A stretch of DNA of 64,000 nucleotides. It comes from Orbilia blumenaviensis. Lineage: Eukaryota; Ascomycota; Orbiliomycetes; Orbiliales; Orbiliaceae. Positions within the stretch are counted from its first letter, which is position 1, and every line of letters starts with the position of its first letter. The DNA lies in contig JAVHNS010000003.1 of the NCBI GenBank assembly GCA_036872755.1, positions 434,001 through 498,000 of the forward strand. Direction: 5' to 3'. Shown in pieces: positions 1 through 12,618 of this stretch. The position numbers were made by a program, and so were the translations under genes. Under the pieces are notes generated by a model, which ran no database searches, was not told the origin of the DNA, and was given only the letters and a program-made list of their open reading frames with translations.

Positions 1-1454
1 TGATTCTTAAGTTCCCGCCTTGGGCGATTGACATCTTTACACTGGCATATCTGTAGGGACTGTATATTTTGTGCCCCTAGTGAGACGAGACGAGAAACAA
101 GCTCGTATGGATGGCTGCAGCCAGATAGCCTTATTTGAGCTAGTCTGGAGCAGTCCTTGATCAATTCCCCGAAAATTCTTGCAAACGAGGGGAACTGTTC
201 ATCGTGAACAATGTGAAGTCTCTCGAGGGCTGGAAACGATATTTCTAGATCATCGCGTAGGAGTGCTGACGCCGTCTCCTCTCTCTCCTGGAGGAAATCT
301 GCTGTATTCGCCGTCCACGGTGACAGGCGGCTAATGCATGGATGGTTGTAGTTGCCAATTCGCAGTCTTCTTAAAGTAGCAGAGCTTTGTCGGATAATTA
401 TGAGAAGGGTTTTGGCGGATTCTCTCATAATATCATCAACCTCCAAACTTGTGAGCGTGTTTGGGATATCGCGAAATTTGTGGGAAGAGATTTGACGGCG
501 CTCTTTAGGGTCAAGGGAGGATCCGATGTCGCCAAGGGAAAGTTGTTTTATGCATCTTTGTCTTCCCAGGAGCGTATAGAGCGTTTTGAGAGATGTGGCA
601 TTGTCAAATCTGTTATGTGTCTAGTGGTAAGTAGCTGTGCGAACCTAAGTATAGCAATCTTCAGAGCGTCAAGTTATCCTGATCATAATACGCAAACCAG
701 ATATGCGACTGTCATGATAAAGATTCGAACGCACAATCAAGAAAAAATGGTCTCCTTCTTTTAGTATCAACGCACGGTCAAAGTACCAAAATAGATAAGT
801 AATCAAGTTAATGACCATTGTCATTGGTATCATATGTATCCAAACATGCTCATAGAAACTTGAAGTTACTCACTTGACATTCAAGAGCTGATCTCTTGGG
901 ATCCTCTTGATAATCAGTCTCAGCATCGCATCATCTACCCCGGTGATTGGTGTCTTGTTAATGAAAACTCCTTTAGACCTAGAGCCGGAGTGTGCGTGTT
1001 TTCGGTGATGCACTGAAAAAGTGAAGACAGTTGATAATCTTCGATAGTGGGCCAGTGTCTCTCTCCGGATTAGTGAGAAGACTCCCTCGATATAACGAGG
1101 TGATAGTCCGCAAGAATCTCGAGCTACTGGGTGCTTATGGTGAAAGTGGATTGTTAGGGAGCGATGAATAATTGGATATGCGATGTTGCAAGTTGCAGAA
1201 CTGCAGCGTGCAATATTCTTTAGATCTTGCCGACCAAGCTGTATAGAATTTGAAAATTTAGCAATGATTTTCAGATAGGAGATAGTTCACAGTTCGGAAA
1301 CTAGGTCGGTGAATAAAAATACCGCTTTGAAGATTTTGCCGACAACCTCAAGAGGCATATCGAGAAGAGAACGTTTAGGCCAGGGAGAAAGCGGGCCCAA
1401 GCTTAGAGATTCGTTGCCGCTGCGATGAATGGTATTGCGAGACATATTGTGCAT
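1..1454 (-). CDS. F-box/LRR-like protein, copy A (3' end cut by window edge)
   Basis: Three exons were joined by hand: 1454-1323, 1238-874, and 609 running off the left edge. The joints keep one open frame of more than 360 codons. Exon 1 gives a 44-residue start ending in the F-box core LLDMPLEVVGKIF. Exon 2 opens with LGRQDLKNIARCSSATCNIA, the second half of a fungal F-box. Exon 3 carries leucine-rich stretches such as SSATLRRLRIGNYNHP. The protein matches copy B (3228-5360) in exon layout and in these motifs, so the two are tandem paralogues. By family knowledge the F-box would bind Skp1 in an SCF ubiquitin ligase and the leucine-rich part would choose the substrate; neither is shown here. 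A second in-frame ATG at 1445 could be the start. The C-terminus lies outside the window. Confidence 0.72.
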
Positions 1455-3227
1455 ATGTATAGATTGATTCCGGTCTGGAGTAAGCCTGTAGCTGAGTTTT
1501 TAGACAAATGGGTTTCGGAAGTGGTAGATTGATAAGTTAAGTTTGATGCTGAAGCTGTTGCAGTTGAATCCTGATGTTCCTGACTTATGGGCAACGTATA
1601 TATGGTCATTTATATTCGAAATGAAACTAGTTGGAGCGGTTTCATTAAATAGTTATATATAATACTGAGTAGATCAGTTTGAGGGAAACTTCATTCGGAG
1701 TGTGTTATTTCTGGAGGGAAAGTTTCAGCATCCTTGGACCTACCACGAAAAGCTTCATGAAACGTGCATTTCATTTTATGCTAAAACTTTACACTCGGGA
1801 GCTAACAATTAAGGCCAGGACTACTTTAAACTCTATTACGGGTTCTATTATCGTGGGGTTAATCATATTTTATATTTATAAATTTATCAATGGCAATAAT
1901 TTCTGGAACGGCCGGTCGACCGTTTAATGTATACTGCAAGCCCAATGTAAGCTTGTGGCCGCAATTCTGTGACCGCTCCTATGCTGCCCATATGCCCATC
2001 TACCCCACTGGAAAATATATGTGGTTTGGTAGTGTAATGCATAAATATATATATATGTGTGTGTGTGTGTGTATGTGGATATAGCTGGTTTGGTATCATT
2101 TGATCTCTCCTCCATTTAGTTACCGTCAGAATGACTACGCTACGGCCATTATTCTCACAAACTATTTATGCATCGTCCCAAAAGCGCTCTGTCAAAACCC
2201 TTCCTGGAAGCTCCAGATACTGTCAGCGCCTTGCTTAATTATATTTCTTTGCAGTCTCATCCCTAGTAATACCCTTTATGGATACCCAACTTAATGGTTT
2301 CTGTGACATCATTTCTTCGGAGTTCGCGAGGGCTGGGTGAAACCGAACGACAAGATAAAACGCAGCGTCTGCATCATCCTGAAGATAGGTATAGTCATTG
2401 GTACGAATACATATATTAGCGACGTATCGCCAGCGTCTCGCCTTCTTGGCTTTTGAAAGTCTGTGGTACACATATCATGCTTTTATCATCAGGTGGATGT
2501 CATGGCCAAGCTTAGGAGGCCTGCGTAGAAAACCGGCGCCAGCGATTCGAAGCCTGAGCCCATGGAGTTCAGCGCGCTATATCTACGTATTTCAAACGTG
2601 GAAACCGGTTTAGTAGCTTTACGAGTAAAGAAGAGAGTGTGTGCATGTTGGCATAATGCTGAATATAGCTCCGTTGACATGCCATGATTTCGAATGCTCA
2701 TGAGCATGAGTCGACTAAAATTTAAGTTATGACGATGCGCGATGGTTCCCGCTTCGCTCCTGTCTCCAATCTGGCTTGGTGTAACAAACACAAGCCCGAC
2801 GCAAAAAAAGCCATCCCCGGCGACGTTTCCTCACGAACTGGGCCGGTGCCTACGTACTACCTTAAATATTCAAATAAATTTATGTCGCAAGTAGGGCTTC
2901 CGGGCCCTAGCCGAGGTATACTGGTTGATACCTAGGTAGGTACCTATATACACTGTGAAAACTCACCTTGCTACAAAACCATTTTTTATTACGCGACTAA
3001 ATTATAACTACTCAATCTAGAACATCGATATATTAGTTACAATAGCACTTAAAATTCCGTTGAAATTGCCTGGGAGGGTTGCCATAAGACAGCTCATATC
3101 GTGCTCAGAGCGTTTTTATAATATTAGCGATATACTCAACAACGTTATAACACATATCCAAAAGATACACAAGATCTCGAGCTAAGTTTCCTGTACTCTT
3201 TTATAACAATATATGTCGAGTCGAGAT
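1455..3227. other. Spacer between F-box copies A and B
   Basis: No coding exon is supported in these 1.8 kb. The stretch should hold the promoter of copy A (right of 1455) and the 3' flank of copy B. It contains an AT/GT microsatellite at about 2045-2072 and a TACCTAGGTA-type palindromic patch at 2929-2946. The short open frames here show no recognisable protein pattern. Confidence 0.6.
2045..2072. repeat. AT/GT dinucleotide microsatellite
   Basis: A run of about six AT units passes directly into about eight GT units in the spacer between the two F-box copies. It is a compound simple repeat and likely to vary in length between strains. Confidence 0.9.
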
Positions 3228-5360
3228 CTATATTTCCGCTGAAATGCCAGTAGAGTTAGTAGAATAATCATCCCACAATCCCTCCGGTGCCGGAGGGCCA
3301 TGCTCAAGCAAATAGCTGGAACATCCAACTTCGTTACAAAGTTTTAAAGCATTGTCATAATCCACATTGATAGTAAGTGGCAGACCAATACCGTCAGCTT
3401 GTGGCATCTGTCCAAAGTGATAAACGACAAAGTATAATGGAGCATGTATAGCTGTTCCAGGGCAACCTCCGCCGATTTCGGTATCCACAACAATTAGTCT
3501 AAGATTCGGAAGCTTTTTGTAGGCACCAGCACACCACGAGTATAACGTGTCGACGAAAGCCTGGACTTGTAGTTGCAACCGCTCAGCCGTTGGTGGGCAT
3601 TTTATTTGCACAGCGGTTTGCCATTGAAGCAGCCGTAGTACTTTGAGAGACGCTAACATTGGAAGCTACGAATTATTAAATTGCGAAAGATTAGCTTCAT
3701 ACGTATCTAGGGTGCGAACAAAGGTGAGAAGTGAAATATACCTTCGACAGGCTATCTTCCGGGTGACTAGTCGCAGGATTTATCAACTGCGGTGCCCCAA
3801 TTGCGAGTTCCTCGAGCATGGGCCAGTTATCTGGTGATAATGTGATGTTAGATTTTGTGTCCAGTAGTCCAGACATAGAGCGGCAAGTCGTTGGGTCACA
3901 GTTAGCTGTGCATTGTAACCACAGCCTTTTAGTTGTCGAACGGCTAATGTAGGCAGGCAGAAATTCCCCTTCCTCATGTGTGCACATTTGTAGTTGTACA
4001 GTCTCCAGTAAACTTAGTCGTGGTAATTGGTTATGCACCGGGACTTGGAAAGCACCCTGACCACGGCGGCGGCAGTTACTAATTTGGATGGATTTTATCC
4101 CATCTGCACCCTTTGCAACAAGTTTTTGGACCAATACATACGGGTCCGTAAAGCAGGAAATTCTTATATGGGATAGTTCCCCTCCACAGTGAACCACGTT
4201 TTGAAATATATCCCAAAACCTCTCAGCAGAGTGGTCGTGTATAATTGAAATTTGTTTAAGTGCCAGAAGATCTATTTTTGCGAAGGGAAGCTTGGTCTTG
4301 GAGCGAGGACGACGGGCCCATGAGCTCGCAGTAAGACGCGGTTTTCCGGGGTGTTTTGGATCCCCTATCCTTAACCTACGTAATGTAGCCGAATTTTGGT
4401 GCAGAATCCCCATAACAGTCGTCAAGCAAGTCACCCGATCATCGATATCCCGGATTTCCAGGAACTCTAGCCCAAGCGATCCAGGTGTAAGGATTTGGTT
4501 TGGGACCTTCGATCTACGTCCCCCTGGTTTAAAATGTCCAAGGTCTAGCTTCCGTAATTTCTTCTGATGCTTGCAGATAAGAGCAAATGTCTTGTAAGTG
4601 GTTTGGTGCGCGAGCCTACAAAAAAGTGTCAGTCAGCCATAATTCGCGAAGGATGCCTATACTCCTCGAGTTCATTGAATTATATCTGGTAGTGCCACGC
4701 TACGTGTAAAACGTCGAGATATGCTTTACAAACCTTATACTCTTCAGTTGGTTGTCTCCAAATCGCTTCAAAATTAGCTCTAGTCCCCTATCCGCCATTT
4801 CAGTCAACTCTATCTGGTCATTTTTTGCACTCGTAAATGGCCTTGGTTTCGATTTTGCCGCGATGGAATGCGGTTCTTTCCTTTCGATAGAGAGATGCTT
4901 CGCATATGCCAGTGGGAACTGCTGCGAGGAAATTAAATGTTGAATATCATTGATTCGCGGTAGCCCATTAAAGGCACCATCGTCCCCTGGTTCATCGTAG
5001 TATAATCGCACTGCGCTGTATAAGGTAGGGGCCACAATATTAAGAACAGCAGAGCAAGTCAGGGCGAGATTCTTCTGGTCTTTACCCGGTAACTGATGAA
5101 TTTTCGCACTTTTATGTTAGCTAATAACCGACACTCAGGGATCTATTTTAAAGATAGGACAAAGTTCAAAGTTCGTTCCAAATACAGACTACGGAAGAAG
5201 GGCAACATTGATATGCTTTGGGCTTTAGACAACTATAATTCAACTACATTTTTGGAGCACGCGCACGAGACAAGGCATATGCATTTCAGGTTCAACCTAC
5301 AAGCTGAAATATGTTACTGGCGACCTCTAGCGGCATATCCAGTAGCTCCAACCTAGGCAT
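3228..5360 (-). CDS. F-box/LRR-like protein, copy B (intact)
   Basis: Four exons: 5360-5301, 5092-4734, 4615-3742, 3665-3228. Phases fit exactly (60, 359, 874 and 438 bases) and give 576 residues. Exon 1 encodes only 20 residues, MPRLELLDMPLEVASNIFQL, the first half of the F-box. Exon 2 starts LPGKDQKNLALTCSAVLNIV, the second half. The rest has irregular leucine-rich stretches (SATLRRLRIGD, LPRLSLLETVQLQM, WPMLEELAIGAPQL), as in fungal F-box/LRR proteins. Splitting the F-box between the first two exons is shared with copy A and with pseudogene C. A role as SCF substrate adaptor is inferred from the family. The substrate is unknown. Confidence 0.78.
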
Positions 5361-7199
5361 TTTGTGGTTTCCCAGATATGGGTAGAGATGCTGTGATTAC
5401 AGATCAAAAGGAAGGAATATCTAGCAATAAAATGATGTTTTGTATCGGAAAAATAGCTGCAGACCCTTTAAGACGCGTTTTTGGCTGGTGCCCAGAAGAT
5501 GGGCAATATATCGCGGGACGGGAGTTGAGAGAAGATGTATTGAATGATATTCGATAAGCGGGGTGCCTGACCCTATTAAATAGTTTTTCGTGGGAAATCT
5601 TGCATATGAGGGATTGGCCAAACCAAAGGGCACCTGTCGGGCATATAAATATCAAAGCCTCGCTCGCGCGATTTGCCGTGCGACGTTGTTTGTTCCTCTC
5701 AAAGAGTCCCACGCATACGCACCGATATGCTAGACGTTGTCAGAACAGCATTCGTCAGATACCTACTACAAGGCAGTGTCACACCATCATCAAGAGGATA
5801 TGGTCCTGGCCCCGTTGACGGAAAATTGACCTTACACAAAATTTATTACTAGGAGTTAGATCAGGATCTTGATATGCTTGCCTTCGCGAGGATATCTCCC
5901 CACCCTGAGCGATGAGGCTCTGCAGCTCTACATGTGTTGGAGTAGTGTGATTGGCTATAAGCTTGGCAGATGGCATTGTAATACCAGCACCCGGCGGGCC
6001 TCCCACGGTTCTTGAATTCCACGCTTAGGTCTCATGATTGTGAGCCTATAATTTGCTTAATATTATACCCTAAGCAAAACCAACGTTGAATCAGGCCTGT
6101 CAGCTGTGGGTTGTTTCAGCTATACAAGGCAGGATAGTGCATATAGTGGCGGGGTAGTTCTTAAGCTAAGCTACCGATAATTTTAGGAACTGACTAGCTA
6201 GCTAGTACTAGGAATAGCATTGCTATCGAGCCAGGTATACTAGCTCAGGGACAAACATTCCATTGCTAGGCCGTCAACTACTTAGGTGCTCCAACCCCCA
6301 TCCTATTCAAGATGAAGGATTATTAATGAAGCGATAAGCTTCAGAAGGATATATCTGGGCTCGTTGATATATCCGAATAATCTACTCCTAGAACACGCCA
6401 AACTACAGAGTGCTGCTCAACACTTAAATAGGACGCCCGAGGATTCCCAAATCTTGATATATATAGAAGAAAAAGAAGAAAAGAAATTACATTCGCTGGC
6501 ACTTGTATCTAAATGCTGGGGTATATTCTTGAGGGATGCAGTAGGAATAGACATCTCAAGATTGAGATGCCTAGGACAAGTAGCCCATAAGCAAAGTCAA
6601 CTAGCCTCTATAGCAGATATTATTCCTCTCAAGTGACGTTGTCCCAAATCCTCCGGCCCCCCAGCAGATATGTAGAGCAGCCAATAGCCTTGCAAATATT
6701 TAGCGCCCTTTGTTCATTAACAATTACCGTATATCAGCTACCCATCTGAATAGACTCAGGAGGATTAATATCATTATAGGCCGAACGTAATCCTGTAGAA
6801 GTAGGGGCGCTTAGGACGCCTGAATGTATCTATGGTAAAAATCTTGAGGTTCGGGGTTTAATTGTACAATGGTAAGTCTCAGCAGACCAGCTGTCGACAG
6901 TGTAATAATATGTATTGGCATCTTGGGTGTATATTCCTCTTCCAGAGAGGTCATTGTGCCTGCCCTACCACAATAGACGTGAGGTCCTCAGAAACTTGAG
7001 CATTGGTAACTATATAATGAGCTCAGTATGCCGCGGCAAGAAATAGACATAAAAAGGGGGTGGGACAAATAGAATAGTGCTTCGTAAAGATAAGGGCTAA
7101 CCAGAATTGAGTTGACGTGAAAAGATAGGCTAGACACTCTATTTGTAGATGAGAATCGAAGGGATACATATAAGGTATATGCATACCTCTTCACAGGAA
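5361..7199. other. Spacer between copy B and pseudogene C, no supported gene
   Basis: This 1.8 kb AT-rich stretch includes the promoter of copy B. Open frames at 5404-5712 (minus), 5779-6006 (minus) and 6364-6636 (plus) are each 75-102 codons, with no splice partners or motifs I recognise. The right part (about 6650-7200) may hold further decayed sequence, perhaps transposon or F-box debris, but I cannot align it to the neighbours by eye. Confidence 0.5.
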
Positions 7200-8531
7200 T
7201 CGAAACTCACAACCCAACCTTCGCGGGCCATAGCCGTATAAATCTGCTTTGTGACCCCAATTTCGAGCTCCTCCAGCGACGATCATACGACCATAAATCA
7301 GGGGATAGAGAAAATGAACTCGAGGGGCTTAGGGATAAGGCTGTTGAGCGATCTTTTCGAAAACTGTTGGCTCCCGATGGCTGATCAGCTGAATCCATAG
7401 TCTTTTTATCGTATATCGACTCGCATACATGAAGCGAACTTCGCCCAGATAGGAGTATACCAATTGTGTTAGCAGATCAACAAAGCATGGCAGCTCTAGC
7501 AGAATACTATGCAGCTCAGCGTGGTCACCGGGTAAATCCCTATCACAATCTCCAGTTATTTCGAGGGTCTTCAGACACTGCGCTCCTCCTTCGGGTAGCT
7601 TCTAAGCTAAGGCACATGGGTGTCGTAAACATAAAATCCTCATGTACCTCAGCTGTCACCAGAAGAAAGTATGTCGGCATTTCTCTTTAGGTATATTAAA
7701 GGTAAATTGTTATGTATGATGGAGATTTATTCCAAGACTAGCAGAAACTAAACCTGCGAATTCAAGCCTCTGAAAATTTGGATGTGGGATTGATTGAAGG
7801 CCATCTTTAAATCTCTAACCCGCCATGGTGGGGTCACCGAGGCGTAACTTTATGTAACTCTAGTAATCGAGAAGTGCATGAAATGTCACGTCCGTCGTCG
7901 CGTCTTCTAATCGAAAATGTGCAAAGCAAGAAACTTAGACGATATTTTATTGGAGCCATGGAAATACCAATTTAACGCAGATTACTCGTACGTTTACGGC
8001 GAATCAATACTTTATGCTTATGAAAATATAACTTACTCAATGAATTCCAACTTGAAGCGAAATCGCGCCAAATCTAACCATATCATCGTATCGGCAAGAT
8101 TGGATAAATAACCGCAGAGTCTTCAGCTTCAGTTTCATCATTGTTTTTTCTGATATAGAATACTTTTGAATTCTGTCATGTGACATCCTCTAAACGAATC
8201 AGATCCTCGACTTGATGCGACTCAATTCCAATCGTCGCAGTGCGGTCAGCGCCTAATGTATCCTAGAAAACCCGTAATTTTCGGTATAGTATTGGGACAG
8301 CAATATTAAAAGCAGCGGAGCAGGTCAATGTCATACTTCTAATATCACTACCTGGCATCAAAATCCATATATTTTATCCTATATTAGTTATCTCGCGTAA
8401 ATTCGTAAAGAAATGGCTGGCCATGGGTAAATGGTAGCTAAAACAAGGTATCAGTTTCGCCATACAAACTGGAACATTCTGCCCACCAGCTCAGGAGGCA
8501 AATCAAGAAGAGATTGAGTACACAGCAGCAT
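7200..8531 (-). pseudogene. F-box/LRR-like pseudogene, copy C
   Basis: Four separated pieces match copies A and B in order on the minus strand. A 22-codon exon 1 at 8531-8466 ends in SLLDLPPELVGRMFQF before a GTATGG donor. At about 8345-8270, PGSDIRSMTLTCSAAFNIAV matches the start of exon 2, but the acceptor AG appears changed to TG. Around 7860 a leucine-rich piece reads LRLGDPTMAG, like LRRLRIGDPKHPG in copy B, and runs into a stop. At about 7270-7210 the frame reads SLEELEIG, like MLEELAIG in copy B. Several stops and frame changes lie between the pieces, so no full protein can be made. Exact borders are approximate. Confidence 0.72.
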
Positions 8532-9434
8532 TAATTGCGATGGTGAATTCAAGCTTCAAGCAGGATCCGAATGTTTCTCAATTGTTTAAAGAGGAGTAAG
8601 CTATGTGGGTTAGCTCTTCGAAACCGATGTGCACCTGGACAGTTATTGCATTGAAAAAAGGACGCGTTCCTAAACTTAAATTCTTGCATCAATATGTGCG
8701 ATAGTGATAGCCTCGGCTCCGAAGCTACCATGACGAATGCATGTCAGCTATTGGCCCAAATCAGCTAACAATGTCATATCTGTGCTCCGAACCCAATCCT
8801 CACGGATTTGGGCCTCAATAACACTAATTAGCTAGCCTGAGCTATCTAGATTTAGTCCAGATTTAGGAAGACTCAGCTTTCAGGGGTATTTTCGATATCC
8901 GATTTTGGGTAGTGGCCCAAACAGGGCAAACAGTGAATAGTTACGTTACCTCATCGAAAGCTCCAACCGCAAACCTTATCTGATCACAGAAATTTTGGCA
9001 TCCTTGCACATTGCTGGGAAAAAAAAAAAAAAAAAACATGTGGGCTCTGCAACTGGTGGAGGCCTCTTGGTGTCGGGACCGACGGGATGAGGGTTGAGGA
9101 ATGCTAACCACCTTCTTTAAAAAATATTCTACCTAGGCCCCCTCTATCAAGCTCAGTGGAGGCCGCCAAAGACTCCATACCCCGCCGATAAAACTCTCAA
9201 CTTCCCGTTGTCCTATCTTTCTTTCAGCTTTCTGTTGGCTCATCCATTGAAATCAGACCTTTTTCTTATCAACTCGTTGTATTTTAAATCTTCAACGCAT
9301 TTGCAATTTGTCGCCGATCTCTACGCTCCATTCAAGAACAAGGGAAGCATATGCATACCCAGCCCATTATTTTTAAAACCTAGTCACGGAAAATTTACTC
9401 CAAAACGCCAATTTGAATACTATAGCTCACTACG
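8532..9434. promoter_or_regulatory. Spacer and probable HIS2 5' region
   Basis: No gene is supported here. The right part is the likely promoter and leader of HIS2. It contains an 18-base A tract at 9019-9036, a possible nucleosome-excluding element, and pyrimidine-rich sequence close to the start codon. I searched by eye for a TGACTCA-type general amino acid control box and did not see a perfect one. Confidence 0.45.
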
Positions 9435-10484
9435 ATGCCATTTTCTCACCATTCCCACTCGGGGCAGTTCTGCGCCCACGCCAAGGATTCCCTCGAATCA
9501 TGCATCTTGGAAGCGATCTCAAAGAAACTCCGAATTTTCTGTCTTACAGAACACATGCCACGTGCTGAACCGCGTGACTTGTACCCAGAGGAAGTGGAGC
9601 TGGGACTGACACCCCAGGATCTTACCAATCGCTTTGCAGAGTTCTATACGACCGCTGTTGCGCTTCGTGATAAATACAAAGAGGAAATCACCATCCTCAT
9701 CGGCTTTGAGGTTGACTACATCCGCCCTTCAATGCTAGCAGAAATTGAACGGCTTCAAGAAACATATAACTTTGATATGTTCGTGGGGTCGGTCCATCAT
9801 GTTGACGAGATCCCAATCGATTTTTCAGAAGATGTTTTCCTGAAGGCTATTTCGACGGTTGAGGCTCTTGATACCGGCGCCGATAGCCCCGAAACCTACA
9901 ACAATGGCGCAAAAATCGAACGTTTCCCGGAAATTCAAGTTACTCAGTCAACGGGCGAGGAGAGATTATTCGAAGCCTACTTTGATACTCAATATTCGAT
10001 GCTTACAGCTCTAAAACCACCTGTCATTGGACATTTCGATCTAATCCGACTAAAGTGTAGCGACTACGAGGTCGATTTCACAACCATGAGCAACGTTTGG
10101 GAGAAGATTGTCCGGAACGTCAAATTTATCAGCGAGTATGGTGGAATGGTGGAGATCAATTCTGCGGCAACACGGAAGGGGTGGAAATATCCCTACCCCG
10201 GACCTGATGTTTTGCAGTTGATGAAAGAACAAGGCGTGAAATTTGTACTTAGCGATGACAGTCATGGGACTGCACAAGTCGCTTTTGGGTACGAAAAATG
10301 TCTGGATTATCTTGAAAAACAGGGCGTTGAGGAAGTTTGGTACTATGAGTGGATTGGTTGGGAGAGGGACATTCAAGACGGGATTTTAAGACCTGAAGAC
10401 AGGTATCTGCCAAAAATCAACGCAAACTGTGTAGAAAGAAAGAGTGCCAGGGTCAAGGACTTAAGGGGAATTGTATCGGAATAG
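9435..10484 (+). CDS. HIS2: Histidinol-phosphatase (PHP family)
   Basis: A single-exon gene of 349 residues. It removes phosphate from L-histidinol phosphate, the penultimate intermediate step of histidine synthesis, in the cytosol. The PHP-type metal-binding pattern is clear: HHSHSGQFC at residues 5-13, LTEH at 37-40, IGFEVDY at 89-95, VGSVHH at 117-122, GHFDLIRL at 199-206 and LSDDSHG at 272-278. These supply the His, Glu and Asp ligands expected for the metal site. Length fits fungal HIS2 enzymes. The chosen ATG puts the first His motif at the very N-terminus, as is usual in the family. A longer overlapping frame at 9208-9609 is a shadow. Both flanks hold F-box genes, so there is no pathway cluster. 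Confidence 0.95.
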   Translation: MPFSHHSHSGQFCAHAKDSLESCILEAISKKLRIFCLTEHMPRAEPRDLYPEEVELGLTPQDLTNRFAEFYTTAVALRDKYKEEITILIGFEVDYIRPSMLAEIERLQETYNFDMFVGSVHHVDEIPIDFSEDVFLKAISTVEALDTGADSPETYNNGAKIERFPEIQVTQSTGEERLFEAYFDTQYSMLTALKPPVIGHFDLIRLKCSDYEVDFTTMSNVWEKIVRNVKFISEYGGMVEINSAATRKGWKYPYPGPDVLQLMKEQGVKFVLSDDSHGTAQVAFGYEKCLDYLEKQGVEEVWYYEWIGWERDIQDGILRPEDRYLPKINANCVERKSARVKDLRGIVSE

Positions 10485-10789
10485 ATACTTCAGTATTTTA
10501 TGGCTTCCATCATGAGCACAGTACACAATCAACAAGAGTGAAAAATTTCGAAGAAAAAGGTCGGCCTTGTGAGACATCGACCAGGGTCAGCAAAGACTCA
10601 CACCTAAGCGAAAGGCACGCCTAGCACGCCTAGCATTCCAAAAAAGTACTTGTGCGTAAGGATTCGCGTGAACTTGAACTGCCGCAATCAGATCCTCCAC
10701 TAAGCACTCAGGGCATAAAACTTGGGGACAGGACCCAATATAAGCATCTACATCAGTTACTCGAAACCTAAAATCCAAAAGCAATCGGA
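10485..10789. promoter_or_regulatory. Short spacer between HIS2 and F-box-like gene
   Basis: About 300 bases with no gene. They must hold the HIS2 terminator and the promoter of the next plus-strand gene. No distinct motif stands out. Confidence 0.4.
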
Positions 10790-12618
10790 ATGACAGACCT
10801 AGAATCCTTACCTATCGATATTAAATTCATCATTCTAAGCCTTCTGCCCAGCGCGCGAAGTTTAAGGTCCCTCTGCTACGCGAGCGCGGTGTATCGCTCT
10901 GTATATGAAAATTACCAATCTCTTGTCCAGTCATCTGTCTTTTACAATGATGCTTTGGGGCAGTATGCACGGGACAGCCTATGGCTTGCACGGTATCACA
11001 ACTCCTTGAATAATGCCGAGAGCAAGCGCCACCCGGATAGCAAAAAAAACTTCGTGGCGAAAATGGAGTATATTCTATATCCACATGGCATCCCGCCAGA
11101 ATTTCGTCCAGATTCTGGGCATTATATTTGTCCCGGAACCATAGAGAGTGCAAAGGAAGAGATAGAGCGGGAACCTGAAACCAGCAGAAGCTACGGAAAT
11201 CCTACACTGTTCTCCGCAGAGAGTGGTAGCGAATGCCGAAGAAAAGTCGTGCAAAACCATAAAACGATATTAGAAATAACACGGCGAATTCTGATCAAGA
11301 AATTATTAAAGGACTTATCTTGGGGGCAGCTTCTACCAAATAGTAAAAGATTTTGGAGGAAAACTGAGGAAAGCGTTTATCTTCTAATAAGTGAGGCCGA
11401 AGAAGAGAGAATTATCAGCGCTATATATCGGTTCTTAGTAGGAATCAATGTTACGTATCTTTATAGCAGCAGGGGCAGAACAGGGTTTCAAGAAGGCTTG
11501 GACACTTGGGGGTCGAGAGGTATAGCGGCAGTGAGGGCTGTTAGGGACTTCTTTATTGAGGTGTTCGCCCCGATCGAAGCGGCTCTACCAAAAGACAGGC
11601 ATTGGGAACTTGGAATTGTGAACGCGGAGGTTTATCGATGGCGGCCAGATGAGCCTTTGCTACCTTGTGAGTATCAATGTTCCTCAGTTTGGAATTATCG
11701 TTTCGATTCGACGGTCGGTCACTCTCCTTGTCCGCCTGAATCTCCTCTAGACTCTGGTTTATTTGGTTGTAATACTGAATATACGGCTGATATATCTTGC
11801 TTATAGCCCGGATGATACTACTTAATGAGTTTCCCGACAAAATACTCCCTTGGCTAGATGGGGAATATTTCCAAAATAGAGACTGGTTTCATGAAAGACT
11901 ACGACAAATTCAAATCGCAATAAATGGATCCCGAGACTACAGCGTCAACCCCGATTATTGGGAGGCGGAGAGTTTTTTCTTCGCAGATGTAAACGTGCAA
12001 CCCTCTAGCGACAACGACGACTTTAGATATGCAGCAACATATTCTCACGGCCAGATAAGCAATAAAAGTTCATTACCACACCGAAGATCCTTCGCAACAA
12101 ATAGCTACCCCGAAGTCAACGAAAGTGCATCTCGATATTATCAAATTAACGAAGCTCTTTTCGGTCCTCGTGGACACAGCCCAGGCTTTGACCCCGAGGC
12201 GGCCATTTGGGACTTTAACAAACTAAACCGGCTGGGTTATTGTTCCTGCAACTGGCGGTTATCGAGGTCGGAGCGTTACCAGCCGGTAGATAACAAAGCG
12301 CCGGTGCAGTTTGAAAATATGTGGCGATCACTTGGGTCGGGTTGCATTTTGCTTTGCGAGCCATATGAGAATGATATTCATGCGGATGAGCACTTACTGA
12401 ATACGGATTCTGATGATTGGGATATATTTGGGCGGACCATTAGGTATAAAGATAGAAAGAAGTGGAAAAGTAACCCCAGATGCAAGCAAAACAGACCTGT
12501 CGAGACCATATACCAAGCTTACACGCCAAAGTCTCGATCTCGGACGCGGCATAGAACGAAAAGAATGGCAATCGCCGAAATCAAAGCTGAGGATTATAAT
12601 GCTATCCTCAAAAGATGA
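10790..12618 (+). CDS. F-box-like protein, second family, paralogue 1
   Basis: Two exons, 10790-11666 and 11807-12618, with a T|GTGAGT donor and TATAG acceptor, joined in phase 1 to give 562 residues. The N-terminus, LESLPIDIKFIILSLLPS at residues 4-21 and the following RSLCYASAVYRSVYENYQSL, is a fungal F-box. The remainder is a helical, Arg-rich body without a named domain. The gene at 18815-20343 shares the opening LPIDIK..IL..., the phase-1 intron two thirds of the way along, and the closing pattern AA(I)WD....L..(L/W)GY, so the two are paralogues. A role as SCF adaptor is inferred from the F-box alone. Reading through the intron would add a short tail and stop, so the spliced model is preferred. 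Confidence 0.8.

Noticed and set aside
6364..6636. 90-codon plus-strand frame
   Set aside because: No recognisable domain, AT-rich context, no splice partner and no similarity to the flanking F-box copies.
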